64,000 nucleotides of DNA from Bacillus sp. AFS006103 (GCA_002559145.1 NTXX01000027.1:1-64000); one strand, 5' to 3'. Numbered from the stretch's first letter, positions 1 to 9,243 are shown. Program-made: numbers and translations. Notes: generated by a model not told the origin, from the letters alone.

Positions 1-2
1 TC

Positions 3-194
3 GATGCGCATGCCTTGAAGGAAAAAATGCTGGGGCTTTTGGATGCGCGCGGTGCAATTTATCCAGCGGAGCATAATGTCGGTCATCTCTATGAAGCCGC
101 ACCATCACTGGTTGATTTCTACAAAAAAGGCGACCCAACCAACAGCTTCAACCCAGGAATCGGGAAAACCTCGAAACTTAAACATTGGGCTTAA
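3..194 (+). CDS. dld: Quinone-dependent D-lactate dehydrogenase, C-terminal end (partial)
   Basis: Only the last 63 codons are present; the gene starts outside the window. The frame ends with SFNPGIGKTSKLKHW followed by one alanine and a TAA stop. It also contains AEHNVGHLYEA. Both blocks match what I know of the C-terminus of the FAD-linked, membrane-associated Dld family, which oxidises D-lactate to pyruvate and passes electrons to the quinone pool. It is the only clear housekeeping gene and marks the left chromosomal border of the accessory region. The rest of the protein cannot be checked, so truncation elsewhere cannot be excluded. Confidence 0.85.
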   Translation, partial: DAHALKEKMLGLLDARGAIYPAEHNVGHLYEAAPSLVDFYKKGDPTNSFNPGIGKTSKLKHWA

Positions 195-238
195 TCATCA
201 TGAATGACCATTTTAAGTCTTTAGTATAATGAAAAAAA

Positions 239-289
239 GTGCCTGACCCCCAATACGGTAATATATCTCTCCGTATAGGGGGCAGGCAC
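239..289. repeat. Intergenic palindrome with GTGCCTGACCCCC arms
   Basis: GTGCCTGACCCCC is followed 25 bases later by GGGGGCAGGCAC. The inner segments AATACGG and CCGTATA extend the stem. It lies just downstream of dld with no good T-run on either side. It looks like one copy of a dispersed intergenic inverted repeat common in Bacillus-type genomes rather than a simple terminator, though it could also slow transcription. A related GGTGACAGGCACC half-element is seen near 1136-1148. Confidence 0.6.
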
Positions 290-302
290 CAGAATTCCAA
301 TC

Positions 303-722
303 CTACAGCCGCTCAATCTCTTCTATTTCCAGCCCTGTTATTTCAGCAATTTCTTGAATTGGCTTTCCCTTTTCCTTCATCCTTATAGCAACCATCCTTA
401 TTGCTTCCAGTTTTCCTTCTTGTCTGCCTTTCTCAAGGCCTTCTTGATTTCCAAGTTCCCTTCCCCGTCTTTCATAGGAATTAATAATTTCCATCACCTT
501 ATCGGCCTCTTTTGCACTCATTTCTCTCACCTCTTTTATCACTTTTTGTTCCTCATCTTCTGTTAACTGTAAATAGGTATCGAAAAAACCCATAATTAAG
601 GTTTGCTTTGCTGGATCCAACTTCAAGCGAAGTAGCATAAATAAAAACTCCACTTTTACCTCTGTTTTCTCCGTTTTAGTATAACCCATTTTACTTAACA
701 GCGCCGCTGCGACTGATACAAA
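303..722 (-). pseudogene. Rpn-family recombination-promoting nuclease/transposase, C-terminal remnant
   Basis: The open frame runs 11 codons upstream of the first ATG (687-689) as FVSVAAALLSK and then hits a stop at 723-725, so the N-terminus is missing. What remains, with EVKVEFLFMLLRLKLDPAKQ and a charged helix carrying repeated GLEKGRQEG segments, matches the C-terminal half of Rpn/PDDEXK_2 nuclease-transposase proteins. Those are usually about 300 residues with the catalytic PD-(D/E)XK domain at the N-terminus, which is absent here. The fragment of about 139 codons is therefore unlikely to be active. It is one of several signs of mobile-DNA turnover in this stretch. Confidence 0.7.
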
Positions 723-741
723 TTATATTTAGCAAAAAAAT

Positions 742-777
742 GCCCAAGAATAACCATATCAAAAGTTAATCTTGGGC
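742..777 (-). terminator. Intrinsic terminator
   Basis: GCCCAAGA (742-749) pairs with TCTTGGGC (770-777). On the minus strand the stem is followed by a run of seven T. It would end minus-strand transcription from the gene remnant at 788-928. Confidence 0.7.
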
Positions 778-787
778 TATCTTCAAA

Positions 788-928
788 TTATTTGATTATA
801 AATTTATAAGGATCAGATATTACATTTATTCGGGTGTTTTTTAGAAAATATCTTAATAATGGGATCATTAATATTTCTGATGACTCCCCAAGTATCACAT
901 AACTGTTTTTAACAATTTCTGACTTATA
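788..928 (-). pseudogene. C-terminal fragment of an unrecognised protein
   Basis: A minus-strand frame of 46 codons is bounded by in-frame stops and has no convincing start. Its composition is protein-like, for example EILMIPLLRYFLKNTRINVI. It ends at a TAA (788-790) just ahead of a good terminator (742-777), as the tail of a real gene would. I do not recognise the family. Nothing upstream extends the frame, so I read it as the stump of a deleted gene. Confidence 0.35.
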
Positions 929-1070
929 TCAGGTGGTGCATACAAATTAGAGCTTAAAAATCAATAGCTCAATTGGGGCTGACCTCATAGCCAATTACCC
1001 AAATAATACTATAGGAATATCTACAAGTGGATTTGCATTTCTATTAATAATATTCCTAATTGAAAAAAAC

Positions 1071-1106
1071 GCAGTCACAATTGTTGAATGGTGACTGCAC
1101 TTTTTT
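1071..1106 (+). terminator. Intrinsic terminator, plus strand
   Basis: GCAGTCAC (1071-1078) pairs with GTGACTGC (1091-1098), followed by AC and six T. No intact plus-strand gene lies upstream, so it is probably a relic of a deleted gene. The interval 929-1070 shows no gene I can support. Confidence 0.65.
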
Positions 1107-1187
1107 ATATCGACAAAAATCTACTAAACTCGGGCGGTGACAGGCACCCAGACATTAACGTTCTCTAATATGCTTTCCATAAATGAA

Positions 1188-1209
1188 GGGGCACCCGTTT
1201 GGGCACCCC
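1188..1209. terminator. Imperfect GC-rich hairpin downstream of the Ltp gene
   Basis: GGGGCACCC and GGGCACCCC are separated by GTTT. The outer four and inner three pairs match, with a 2x2 CA/CA internal loop. A run of six T follows on the plus strand and a weaker T-rich tract on the minus strand. It sits nine bases past the stop of the minus-strand Ltp gene and may act as its terminator. Confidence 0.5.
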
Positions 1210-1217
1210 TTTTTTAT

Positions 1218-1751
1218 TTAAAGACCTACTTTATCAACACCGTAAGTCGCCTCTTCATTAGTAAAACCGTCAAACTTTAATTGATCAATAAGGCCCTGAC
1301 GAGAAAATGAAGTTAAGTCGATATAGTCTTGTGCTTTCTTTTCAGCCTGTTCCTTCCAATCTACTGTAATATTATTTACAGCAAAAGTAGCGTCAGCATT
1401 TGAAAACTTATCGAACTCTAGTTGTTTAATAAGTCCACTTTTTGAGAAGCCTGTAAGGTCAAGATAGTCATTAGCCTTTGAAATTGCTTGTTCCTGAGAC
1501 ATAGACATTTCAGGTTCTTTAGGTTCTTCCTTAACAGGTTCTTCCTTAACTTCCTCGACAGGTGCCTCTTCTTTTACTTCTTTAGCAGCTTCTTGTTTAG
1601 GTTTCTCTTTAGCCTCTTGCGTTACAGGTGGTTCACTTGTTGTAGTAGTATCGTCCTCACCACCACTAGTCGCAATTCCTATTACGATAATAGCTAATAC
1701 CCATACCCACCATTTTTTGTAGAACGGTTTCTTTACTTTCTCTTTTGCCAT
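1218..1751 (-). CDS. Membrane-anchored protein with two Ltp (PF07553-type) repeats
   Basis: The start is placed at the ATG at 1749-1751, because GGGGGA lies nine bases upstream; the longer frame adds 18 codons without a ribosome site. The 177-residue product begins with a basic stretch and one membrane helix (WWVWVLAIIVIGIATSG, about residues 14-30). A low-complexity Pro/Glu/Lys/Thr linker follows (about 34-84). Two tandem repeats come last: AISKANDYLDLTGFSKSGLI and AEKKAQDYIDLTSFSRQGLI, each followed by LxFDxF. These are Ltp-family repeats, first described in a Streptococcus phage lipoprotein that blocks DNA injection. No lipobox cysteine is present, so anchoring is by the helix. A role in superinfection exclusion is possible but not shown; many chromosomal Ltp proteins are uncharacterised. 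Confidence 0.7.
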   Translation of the reverse strand: MAKEKVKKPFYKKWWVWVLAIIVIGIATSGGEDDTTTTSEPPVTQEAKEKPKQEAAKEVKEEAPVEEVKEEPVKEEPKEPEMSMSQEQAISKANDYLDLTGFSKSGLIKQLEFDKFSNADATFAVNNITVDWKEQAEKKAQDYIDLTSFSRQGLIDQLKFDGFTNEEATYGVDKVGL

Positions 1752-1948
1752 ATGTACTATTCCCCCAATAAATAAATATTTGCTATAATAGTAACATTCT
1801 AGCACATATGTAATTTTTTTGAAATAACCGCTACATTAATCCTAGGAAAATAGTACTTATTATTTACCAAATGGATGGGAATAAGTTCCCAATTTGCTTT
1901 ATTACTTTTAAAATTAATTTATTTTTATGAAATTGATTAGGCGTGATT

Positions 1949-2206
1949 ATGTTGTTTGCTGTTGCTAAAACTAATTTAAACTGGTACAAGTATTTTACTA
2001 CCCACAAAATTCCTCATGAGGTGAACTTTTCGACGCCTACACCATGGAATGTTAGAAAACTATCTGAAGGTGATAAGGTTCTATTCTAGATATGTGGCTT
2101 TGGGAGTTTTAATTATTACAAAAATCTTTCGTTGGTAGAAGCATGGGATAAATTTGGGACAGCTAATGGAGTCGAAAATTGGAAAAAAGGGTCAGTTCCC
2201 AGTTGA
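1949..2206 (+). pseudogene. HNH restriction-endonuclease-like gene, decayed N-terminal fragment
   Basis: From the ATG at 1949 the frame reads MLFAVAKTNLNWYKYF, then VNFSTPTPWNVRKLSEGDKV, and stops at TAG 2087-2089. The homologous frame resumes near 2099 as GFGSFNYYKNLSLVEAWDKF and GTANGVENW, with a stop at 2204-2206. In full-length HNH endonucleases of this kind, as I know them, the two segments are joined by roughly ten residues that are missing here, and the catalytic HNH domain follows. The remnant therefore has an internal deletion or frameshift and lacks its nuclease domain. It is further evidence of restriction-gene decay at this locus. Confidence 0.6.
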
Positions 2207-2239
2207 TGTATAGCTTTTCCGCAGTGGGAGACTGGCCCT
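2188..2239. repeat. Intergenic inverted repeat with GGGTCAGTTCCCA arms
   Basis: AGGGTCAGTTCCCA (2188-2201) faces TGGGAGACTGGCCCT (2225-2239). The arms are imperfect and there is no T-run. It overlaps the end of the HNH remnant. It resembles dispersed Bacillus intergenic palindromes and is a different family from the element at 239-289. Confidence 0.5.
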
Positions 2240-2296
2240 AATCTTCATAGACACAAATAAAATCAATTTTTATTAACTAAATAGGGTTATTTTAAC

Positions 2297-3463
2297 TTAA
2301 TCAACTTCCGTTATCTTAAATTTAGCTTCACCATACCATTCATCGATGAAAGTATTTACTATTCTATTACGCAAGTCGATATCCGTCTTTAAATATCCTT
2401 TTAATGTTAAAATTGCTAAGTATTTATTCTTCTTAATTTCTTTAAGGGATCGGATAATAGGGTTAAAATCTTCTAAACTAACAGAACAAATTACTGATTC
2501 TAAGCTTTCATATATAGTGTTCTTGTTTATCTCAGGGTATTTATTGAATTCGTTATTTATATCATATCCTTTGAATTCAATCTCCAGTTTAATGTTATTT
2601 GGATCTTTAATCTTAATATTATTTTTGTGCTTAAATCGGATATTGTCTAAATTGTCTTTTTTAGTTATAAGTTCATTCTTAGAAAGGAGATACTGTTTAA
2701 AATAGGGTAATAGTACCTGTTTTCCTTGAAAGTAATCATTAGGTATTTTTCTGCTTGTAACTAGAATCCCAAATAAAACTGTTAATGGAACGAAACTATT
2801 TCGTTTCTTGATATACCCTTCAATATATGGCCAGAATTTATTAAAATAGTCATTTGTATCTATTTTATTTAGAAGAATTTTTCTTGTTATGATATTTAAA
2901 TCAGTATATGGATTATGATTTGTTTTCCTTTCATTTCCTAAATTTTTTATTTGCTTAATAAGCTCTTTTTCGTGTCTTTCTAATAAAGGTAATTCTGCTG
3001 AGTTTAATATTCGTATTTCTTCTTTAATTTGTAATTCTGACCAATACTTTTTAATAAACTTATTTGGTACAAAACCTATATACCATTTATATAAGATTTC
3101 ATCTAAATCATAGTTAATTCTATGTATACCACGTAATACCCTACGTGCAATATCATCAGGCATTTTTAACTCCTCTTGTAAATGTACAATACCAATGCTC
3201 CTTTTTTCTCCATTCTCATCATGTTGCATAATAAATTCATGCCTTAGCTTTTTACCACACATACATTTAACATTATCTTGTATAGTTTCATGGTCAATAT
3301 ATTTAACAAATGTCCATTTTCTAGTTCCTTTAAATTCAGCAAGAATATTTGCAAAATATGATTTATATGATGTACTTACAGCAGAAAATAATGCATTTTT
3401 TTGATTGTCTGATAGTCTACTAAGAATAACTTTTCGCTCTTTTTTTGAAAGGTATTTCTTCAT
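2297..3463 (-). CDS. Unrecognised 388-residue protein of a defence-type operon
   Basis: The ATG start is preceded by AGGATGG. The protein is basic and mostly predicted helical. It has one short cysteine pair (CMCGKKLRHEF, about residues 67-77) and a segment GIVHLQEELKMPDDIARRVL that looks like the core of a small conserved domain. No signal peptide, membrane helix, Walker motif or nuclease motif is visible. It lies 89 bases downstream of the DUF91-type nuclease in the same direction, so it is probably the last gene of the SNF2/sacsin/DUF91 transcript. Two cysteines are too few for a complete zinc ribbon, though a dimer could share a site. I cannot assign a function; a target-recognition or accessory role in the same system is a guess from position only. 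Confidence 0.75.
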   Translation of the reverse strand: MKKYLSKKERKVILSRLSDNQKNALFSAVSTSYKSYFANILAEFKGTRKWTFVKYIDHETIQDNVKCMCGKKLRHEFIMQHDENGEKRSIGIVHLQEELKMPDDIARRVLRGIHRINYDLDEILYKWYIGFVPNKFIKKYWSELQIKEEIRILNSAELPLLERHEKELIKQIKNLGNERKTNHNPYTDLNIITRKILLNKIDTNDYFNKFWPYIEGYIKKRNSFVPLTVLFGILVTSRKIPNDYFQGKQVLLPYFKQYLLSKNELITKKDNLDNIRFKHKNNIKIKDPNNIKLEIEFKGYDINNEFNKYPEINKNTIYESLESVICSVSLEDFNPIIRSLKEIKKNKYLAILTLKGYLKTDIDLRNRIVNTFIDEWYGEAKFKITEVD

Positions 3464-3552
3464 AATACCATCCTATCTCAAATATAATAGTTTATTAGAT
3501 TATCCTTCTTTACAAGACCTCTTACCATTTAGCTCTGCAAGTTTCTGTGCCA

Positions 3553-4533
3553 CTATATTTCTTCCGCAAGATTGTCCATATACTCTTCACGGATTTTGGA
3601 TAAGGATTTCCCTGTCTGTTTATGTATCGCAAAAACATAGGTTTGAACACTAGACCAACCATATATATCCTTAAGCCATTTTTGCATGGATTGCTCAACA
3701 CCATTCACCTCTACATTACCATTACTCAAAAGTGTTGCTTCATTATCACGATCTTTTGCCATAATAATATCCCCCGCTTGAACTACACCCCACTCAAGCA
3801 AGGAATCAATTTTAGGTAACCGTTGACGCGACAATTTTTTTCCGGTTTTCTTAATTGAAGATGAAGATTTCTCTAAGAAATTTACATAATAGTCCTCATA
3901 ATCAGCTAAAGGTAACAGTTTTTCAACGTTAATAAATACATCATCCTGTATTTTAAATGGGATTAACTTATAACAACTTATATTTACACCATTACTATTT
4001 AACCAAGCGACAGCTGATAGTGTTTGCTCATCAAATTCTGATGCTACTAAAACTACCTTTTGATTTTTGTTAAAGCTATTTTCTGACCCATTTACTTGCA
4101 AAAATTCATTAAGCTTTCTGTTCCCTAGTTCAAAACTAGTCAGAGATGGATGCTCAAATTCGGTTCGATACTTTTCAATATATGGAGCATATATTTTATT
4201 AACCAAATCTTCTGGGTCTGCAATTTTCGCATAACTTGCTGCATACCGGATTGCTTGAAATTCAAACGCTTCTTTCCGTGATTCAATATCCTTTCGATCT
4301 CTTTTGATTTCAATCAAGACAATATTCCCTTTATTGTCAACCGCCGTAAGGTCACTCCTTCCATGTTGAACATTCCTAACTTGCCGCCCAACGATTAACA
4401 TCGATTCTTCTTCATCACAAACCATATCTATATTGGACCTTAGTAATTCTTCTATATCGCTTTCTAGCATTTGAAGTTCAGAAAAAGTAACCTCATCCAC
4501 TTTTATAGCTTTATTCGCCTGTATTTTGTACAT
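3553..4533 (-). CDS. DUF91-type PD-(D/E)XK endonuclease with RAMA-like C-terminal domain
   Basis: The start is set at ATG 4531-4533 because GAGGT sits six bases upstream; the ATG four codons earlier has no such site. Residues about 60-85 hold a PD-(D/E)XK core: GRSDLTAVD, then IVLIEIKRDR (acidic residue after the Arg-Ser, then E-x-K). This is the arrangement of DUF91/NucS-like nucleases. The C-terminal 85 residues read LLEWGVVQAGDIIMA, then EATLLSNGNVEVNG and WLKDIYGWSSVQTYV. That pattern of strands plus GW resembles RAMA-type domains, which are associated with restriction and are thought to sense modified DNA. The gene lies 42 bases after the sacsin-like ATPase gene and is probably co-transcribed with it. 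A DNA-cleaving effector or modification-sensing nuclease is the likely role. The RAMA call is less sure than the nuclease call. Confidence 0.75.
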   Translation of the reverse strand: MYKIQANKAIKVDEVTFSELQMLESDIEELLRSNIDMVCDEEESMLIVGRQVRNVQHGRSDLTAVDNKGNIVLIEIKRDRKDIESRKEAFEFQAIRYAASYAKIADPEDLVNKIYAPYIEKYRTEFEHPSLTSFELGNRKLNEFLQVNGSENSFNKNQKVVLVASEFDEQTLSAVAWLNSNGVNISCYKLIPFKIQDDVFINVEKLLPLADYEDYYVNFLEKSSSSIKKTGKKLSRQRLPKIDSLLEWGVVQAGDIIMAKDRDNEATLLSNGNVEVNGVEQSMQKWLKDIYGWSSVQTYVFAIHKQTGKSLSKIREEYMDNLAEEI

Positions 4534-4575
4534 GATAGACCTCATAAAATTTATTTTTCATTCATTTATAATATA

Positions 4576-7500
4576 TTATTTAACCACAGTCTCTGCATTC
4601 CTTACCTTTTCAAGCAACGCCGTAAAGTACGCAATATGCATCGGACTTATTACCATCTGCTTGTGCTGACCGTTATGAACGATATCAATCTGATAGAAAT
4701 CACCATGGTATGCTTCTACCTCTTGTGCAAAGGTTTCTTGCCGAATAATTAGTTCTGCTTCGGCTAGTATGGAGCTGAAATTCGTTTCACCCCCATGCTT
4801 TGCAAGCGCGTGGCAATTTGGACAAAGTGATAAGATATTATACGGATTATTACTCCACCATGCTTCCCCATTATTTTCACGAATGCGATAGACTTCAAAA
4901 TAGGATCTACCATTTGGCAGCTTTAATTGAGTGGAACAAATCTGACAATGTCCTTGATATTGATGCTGGAGGAATTCTTTGGGCTCTTGTGCCGATCGAT
5001 CCAAAATATTAACTTTAGGCTTTTCTTTTTTAGTCCTTTCTTTTACTTCCCTTTGCTCAGGACCCTCTTTTAATGCCTTTTCAATATTATTGCCGATTGA
5101 AGTTCGAATTTGTTCTTCCTCTTCCGGATCAATTGCCGTAATCCATGATGGCGGGCTGGATAGATCAATGATTTCAGATTCTTTTATCAACCCATTTGAA
5201 ATTTGCTCCAAAACCTCATCAATAGAAACCTCTGGGAAATTTATTTGAGCTTCACCTTTTTCACTTTTTGGCCATGAGTCAGCTGTAATGGCTGCATAAT
5301 GTTTACTTACTGATTTAGCCCTAATAGAGTTTTCAAAAAGATTTTGGGAATCCTCACCATTTTGAAATTCCCTATCGTGTGGAATTCGATGTTCACTTAG
5401 TTCCGCAATCTCAAACTCTTCTGTTACATTCTTATCGTTAAGAGAGTTTATCACATTGTCTACAATTTTCTTGTTAGGAACCGGAGCCATCCTAACCAAT
5501 TCCTCATAAAATGATTTAAAATCACGATAGGCACTTTTATAGGTATTAAATCCAAACGTACTTAATAACCTGGCAGCAATTTCGGAAAGTGAATCATTTA
5601 AACTAACATAATAGTGGACTTTCGTATGATCATAATAAGGAAGCAGAATTGAGATTGGAACCCCATAGACTACCCTAGTCAATTCTTTAGTTCTTAGGAT
5701 GGCGGTATTTAGATTCTTAAAACCACCAATTTCAGCAAGGATAGCCAATAATCTGGCAGATTCTTCAGCTTCAAGCTCTTCATTATACTTTTCAAACATT
5801 TGTTCAAGTAACTTACCGTCGGACTCATCTAACCGATCTGGATGAGCTGCACTTATCATTCCAATATCATCTAACAAGGAAAAACCAAGATCTTTAGCAG
5901 CCTGTTTGAATTGAATCATTGACACCGAATCACATTGGATATGAATGATAAAATGATTTGACTGAAGAAGCATCTCGTATAAAGATTGGTTGTTAAAAAC
6001 AACGATAATGTCATGATCCACACTATGTTTTTTTCTTAAATCTGTAATCCTCTGTATGATCTTTCCTTTGTCTTTAACTAGTAAATTACTACTTTGCTGA
6101 AATAGCCGGGTAAAATTTGTTTGCAACCACTCATTATCCTGCTTGTCAGAAAAAAACTTATCTAAAATATCCAATAATGGGGTAACTTCTGACTCTATTG
6201 ATAGATTGAGCTTTTCACCGAGCAATTTCCCGTAATGGCCATATTGTAATTCAAGATAAGGTGTCGTCGGTGAAACAGATTTACCTAATTTGAATTGTCG
6301 AATTGGGCGAAAACTTTCCGAAACCTTGTCATAAATCACCAATTCGGAAAGATCAAATTCTATAATAGAAAGCTCATAGATTGCCTTAATTAAATCCTCG
6401 TATGATACTTCCGCAACCTCTCTCCACAGTTGGTTCACCATTTCTATAGTCAATGGTTTTACCGATAATGACGATAAATAAAATGGATGGTACCCACTAT
6501 GCTCATTTTCATACACGAGGTCAATAAACTTAAAAATTTCGTTAAGACCCCTCACATTTTTTATAAAGAAGGCCTTATTAGGATTGGTTAATCGACCATC
6601 TATTGTAGTTAAAGGGACATAGATAGAATCTAACCCGGCCCAATTTAAATCAGGTATAATCAGTTTTTTTGAGGTTTGTCTTAGATATGACGTACGAACA
6701 TAGCCTGGTGGCGGATCATATCGATAATAAAAAGAGTTCTCACTATCTAAATTCATTGAAAACTGCTTTTTCCACGCTTTATATAACCCTTCTGCAATTT
6801 GAATAGAGGATTTCCCTTTTTTAATCAACAGTAGGGTCGCTGAATCTAGAGTTACTTCCTTTAGTGCAACAGCATTTCCACCTGTATAATCACGTTTATT
6901 TTTTTTCACCCAGTTCTGATATAACATAGGTTCGTTATGATTAAAGTCATAATTAGTGCTGTACTTGCGTTCAGAAAATGAAAACCTTGGCCCATTCGCA
7001 ATCCCACAATCAACTAGGAAATTACGTAATTGAATTAAATAATCCCCAAGCTTTTCCTCTCTATTTTCACCTGACAGATCAAACTTTAACCAACTATCAG
7101 GAAGCCGAAGCGTATCTAACCCAGAACTTGCATATAAATGGTCCTCTTTACTTTTACGTGTATTTTCTGGCAAAATCGTTTTGTGTATTTTTTTCACTTT
7201 TCCATTTGAACCTTGCACATAAGCATCAGAAAGCCTCGCAAGTTGATTTAAATAGGATTCGTCATAATTACGTTTTCCTTTATAAACATCAAAAATCGAA
7301 CGTAGAATGCGATACCTTGTTTTTAATTCCTCCTTCGTCCATTTTTCTTCTCTTTTCAATAGATAAGGAATTTGCAGCTCTGATAGCAGGCGGTCATCAT
7401 TAAATTCTGGGACGTCCATGAATCGAAGAACATCTCGGATCCGTTCATTTCTTCGATTAATCTCATTGGCCTCTTGCTTCCTTTCCGTAGTACTGTCAGT

Positions 7501-9231
7501 TCCAACTTGATAGGTGAAGGTGTATTCAGGATTTATTATCTTTACATCTATTATTCCCTCAAGCCCAGATGTTCGTTTCGTCCTTCCGGTCATCCAATAG
7601 ACTTTCTCTAAATTATTATTCCGAGTCTTTAATGGACCAAAACCTCCTCCTTCAAGGGGAAAAATCTTTGCATAATAAAGGCCATCGCTAAACGAATCTC
7701 TTTGGTAATAACTTTGTTTTTCATGAGCTTCTTTTAGCACTTTATACAACAGAGTAATATTCTCGTTTTTTAATAGAAGACCATCCGGGAGGGAAACCAA
7801 TTGCAGTATTTCAACCAATTGCATTGCTGAAAAATTAGTAATATCATACGTTTTCCATTTAGGTTTCCACTTACTGTTCCCCACCCATTCCGGAGCAACA
7901 AATTTTTTCCCTAATACTTTTTCAACCTGTAATCTTAAATTAGGATATTCAGTAAACCACTTGTACCAAATAGCATCAGCCATTATAGCTTGTTTTGGTG
8001 TTGTCCAACCTTCAAAAGTTTTTACCCACGGAATTTCCCGACAGTTTTCAATTAAACGTTCAAATACGTGTTTGAGTTGGTCCTCACCTGGATGGTCTGG
8101 TATAAAATCAGGAAGACGGTTCTTGATTTCATCATCCTCCCGCCAATAAAGGATGGCATTTTTCAAAAATACTGGAACACGTTCTAACAAATATATGTTC
8201 CAACTGTTATTGGATAGATCATGAAGCCGTTCACGGTCCGCTTTTAAATGACCATCTAGCTGAAGAAACACTGGAATTGGCAGTTTTATTTCAGTTGGTA
8301 AATAACAAAACAATCTGCCGCTCCCATCATAATAGTTGGAAGACTGTGCAAGTGCCACAACTGCCATTTTTCTTTTTAATGAATGTTTGCTTCCAAGCCT
8401 TTCCCAACGTAAGCCAACAAGACGTCCTGGAAATTCGATTTCCTCATCATATAGTGCATATGTACGGTGAGTATTCCCGGAAGTTGAAGTTGCCTCGACC
8501 TTTAATACATCCGCTTCATCATTTTCCTCAATACATAGCTGATAATTTTTCTTTAATCCGTTTCGGTGATCACTGTAGTGAAAGGTCTTTAATTTTTGCA
8601 AAAAAAGAAACGATTCTAATTGTCTGGTAACCAGTTTTTCTAATTCATTGGCAACAATGGTGACACTTTTAGGATCAGAGAAATATATCCGTAATTTGGT
8701 CCCTTCGGTAAACCTTTGAACGGTAGGATGAGTTAATTCGGGAACAATATAGTTTTCTTTTAATAATTTAAAATGCCAAGGTCCACTTTCAATATGGACT
8801 TCTTTTGCTAAGGCAAAGACAGATTTAAAACCAATTCCTTTTTCACCAATAAAAGAATTGGATGATAGCTTATCAGCCTTTTTGGTAGAAGCACCTGTGT
8901 CAGTGATCCCAATAACATCATTTGTTGTAAATCCCTCTTCATTATAGGAAATTTCCAAACTATCATTATATATTGTAAAAGAAATGCTAGGATTCCCCTC
9001 TTTATATACAGCATCATCTGCATTCTGAATGAGTTCAAGAAGGAAATGCTTACGATCCTCATAGGTGGTGTCACCAAGGATAGTTAATGAATTTCGGTAG
9101 CCCGGAATGACTAAATCAAATTTTGAACGGAGTTCATTTAATAATTTTAACGCCTCATTTCCAGGCTTAGCCTTTTCGATTGCATCAAATAATTGATTAT
9201 ATTTTTGGATGAAATCATTTCCAACAGTCAA
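4576..9231 (-). CDS. Sacsin-like GHKL ATPase with C-terminal HNH-type zinc domain (1551 aa)
   Basis: The start is a TTG with GGGGGGAA seven bases upstream; no in-frame ATG lies near. The N-terminus shows the GHKL/Hsp90-type ATP site: ELIQNADDA (about 64-72), ITDTGAST (about 107) and GEKGIGFKSVFAL (about 130-142). This is the sacsin N-terminal ATPase family, common in large bacterial defence proteins. The middle 1200 residues show no motif I can name. The last 130 residues carry CQIC and LCPNCHALAKHGG (about 1428-1478), a treble-clef HNH layout. The position where the first catalytic His usually sits reads EVYRIREN, with no His, so the nuclease may be degenerate or structural. The gene starts 12 bases after the SNF2 stop, so the two are surely translated from one mRNA. 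An ATP-driven DNA-sensing or cleaving module is inferred. Confidence 0.8.
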   Translation of the reverse strand: MTVGNDFIQKYNQLFDAIEKAKPGNEALKLLNELRSKFDLVIPGYRNSLTILGDTTYEDRKHFLLELIQNADDAVYKEGNPSISFTIYNDSLEISYNEEGFTTNDVIGITDTGASTKKADKLSSNSFIGEKGIGFKSVFALAKEVHIESGPWHFKLLKENYIVPELTHPTVQRFTEGTKLRIYFSDPKSVTIVANELEKLVTRQLESFLFLQKLKTFHYSDHRNGLKKNYQLCIEENDEADVLKVEATSTSGNTHRTYALYDEEIEFPGRLVGLRWERLGSKHSLKRKMAVVALAQSSNYYDGSGRLFCYLPTEIKLPIPVFLQLDGHLKADRERLHDLSNNSWNIYLLERVPVFLKNAILYWREDDEIKNRLPDFIPDHPGEDQLKHVFERLIENCREIPWVKTFEGWTTPKQAIMADAIWYKWFTEYPNLRLQVEKVLGKKFVAPEWVGNSKWKPKWKTYDITNFSAMQLVEILQLVSLPDGLLLKNENITLLYKVLKEAHEKQSYYQRDSFSDGLYYAKIFPLEGGGFGPLKTRNNNLEKVYWMTGRTKRTSGLEGIIDVKIINPEYTFTYQVGTDSTTERKQEANEINRRNERIRDVLRFMDVPEFNDDRLLSELQIPYLLKREEKWTKEELKTRYRILRSIFDVYKGKRNYDESYLNQLARLSDAYVQGSNGKVKKIHKTILPENTRKSKEDHLYASSGLDTLRLPDSWLKFDLSGENREEKLGDYLIQLRNFLVDCGIANGPRFSFSERKYSTNYDFNHNEPMLYQNWVKKNKRDYTGGNAVALKEVTLDSATLLLIKKGKSSIQIAEGLYKAWKKQFSMNLDSENSFYYRYDPPPGYVRTSYLRQTSKKLIIPDLNWAGLDSIYVPLTTIDGRLTNPNKAFFIKNVRGLNEIFKFIDLVYENEHSGYHPFYLSSLSVKPLTIEMVNQLWREVAEVSYEDLIKAIYELSIIEFDLSELVIYDKVSESFRPIRQFKLGKSVSPTTPYLELQYGHYGKLLGEKLNLSIESEVTPLLDILDKFFSDKQDNEWLQTNFTRLFQQSSNLLVKDKGKIIQRITDLRKKHSVDHDIIVVFNNQSLYEMLLQSNHFIIHIQCDSVSMIQFKQAAKDLGFSLLDDIGMISAAHPDRLDESDGKLLEQMFEKYNEELEAEESARLLAILAEIGGFKNLNTAILRTKELTRVVYGVPISILLPYYDHTKVHYYVSLNDSLSEIAARLLSTFGFNTYKSAYRDFKSFYEELVRMAPVPNKKIVDNVINSLNDKNVTEEFEIAELSEHRIPHDREFQNGEDSQNLFENSIRAKSVSKHYAAITADSWPKSEKGEAQINFPEVSIDEVLEQISNGLIKESEIIDLSSPPSWITAIDPEEEEQIRTSIGNNIEKALKEGPEQREVKERTKKEKPKVNILDRSAQEPKEFLQHQYQGHCQICSTQLKLPNGRSYFEVYRIRENNGEAWWSNNPYNILSLCPNCHALAKHGGETNFSSILAEAELIIRQETFAQEVEAYHGDFYQIDIVHNGQHKQMVISPMHIAYFTALLEKVRNAETVVK

Positions 9232-9243
9232 AATCTTCCCCCC

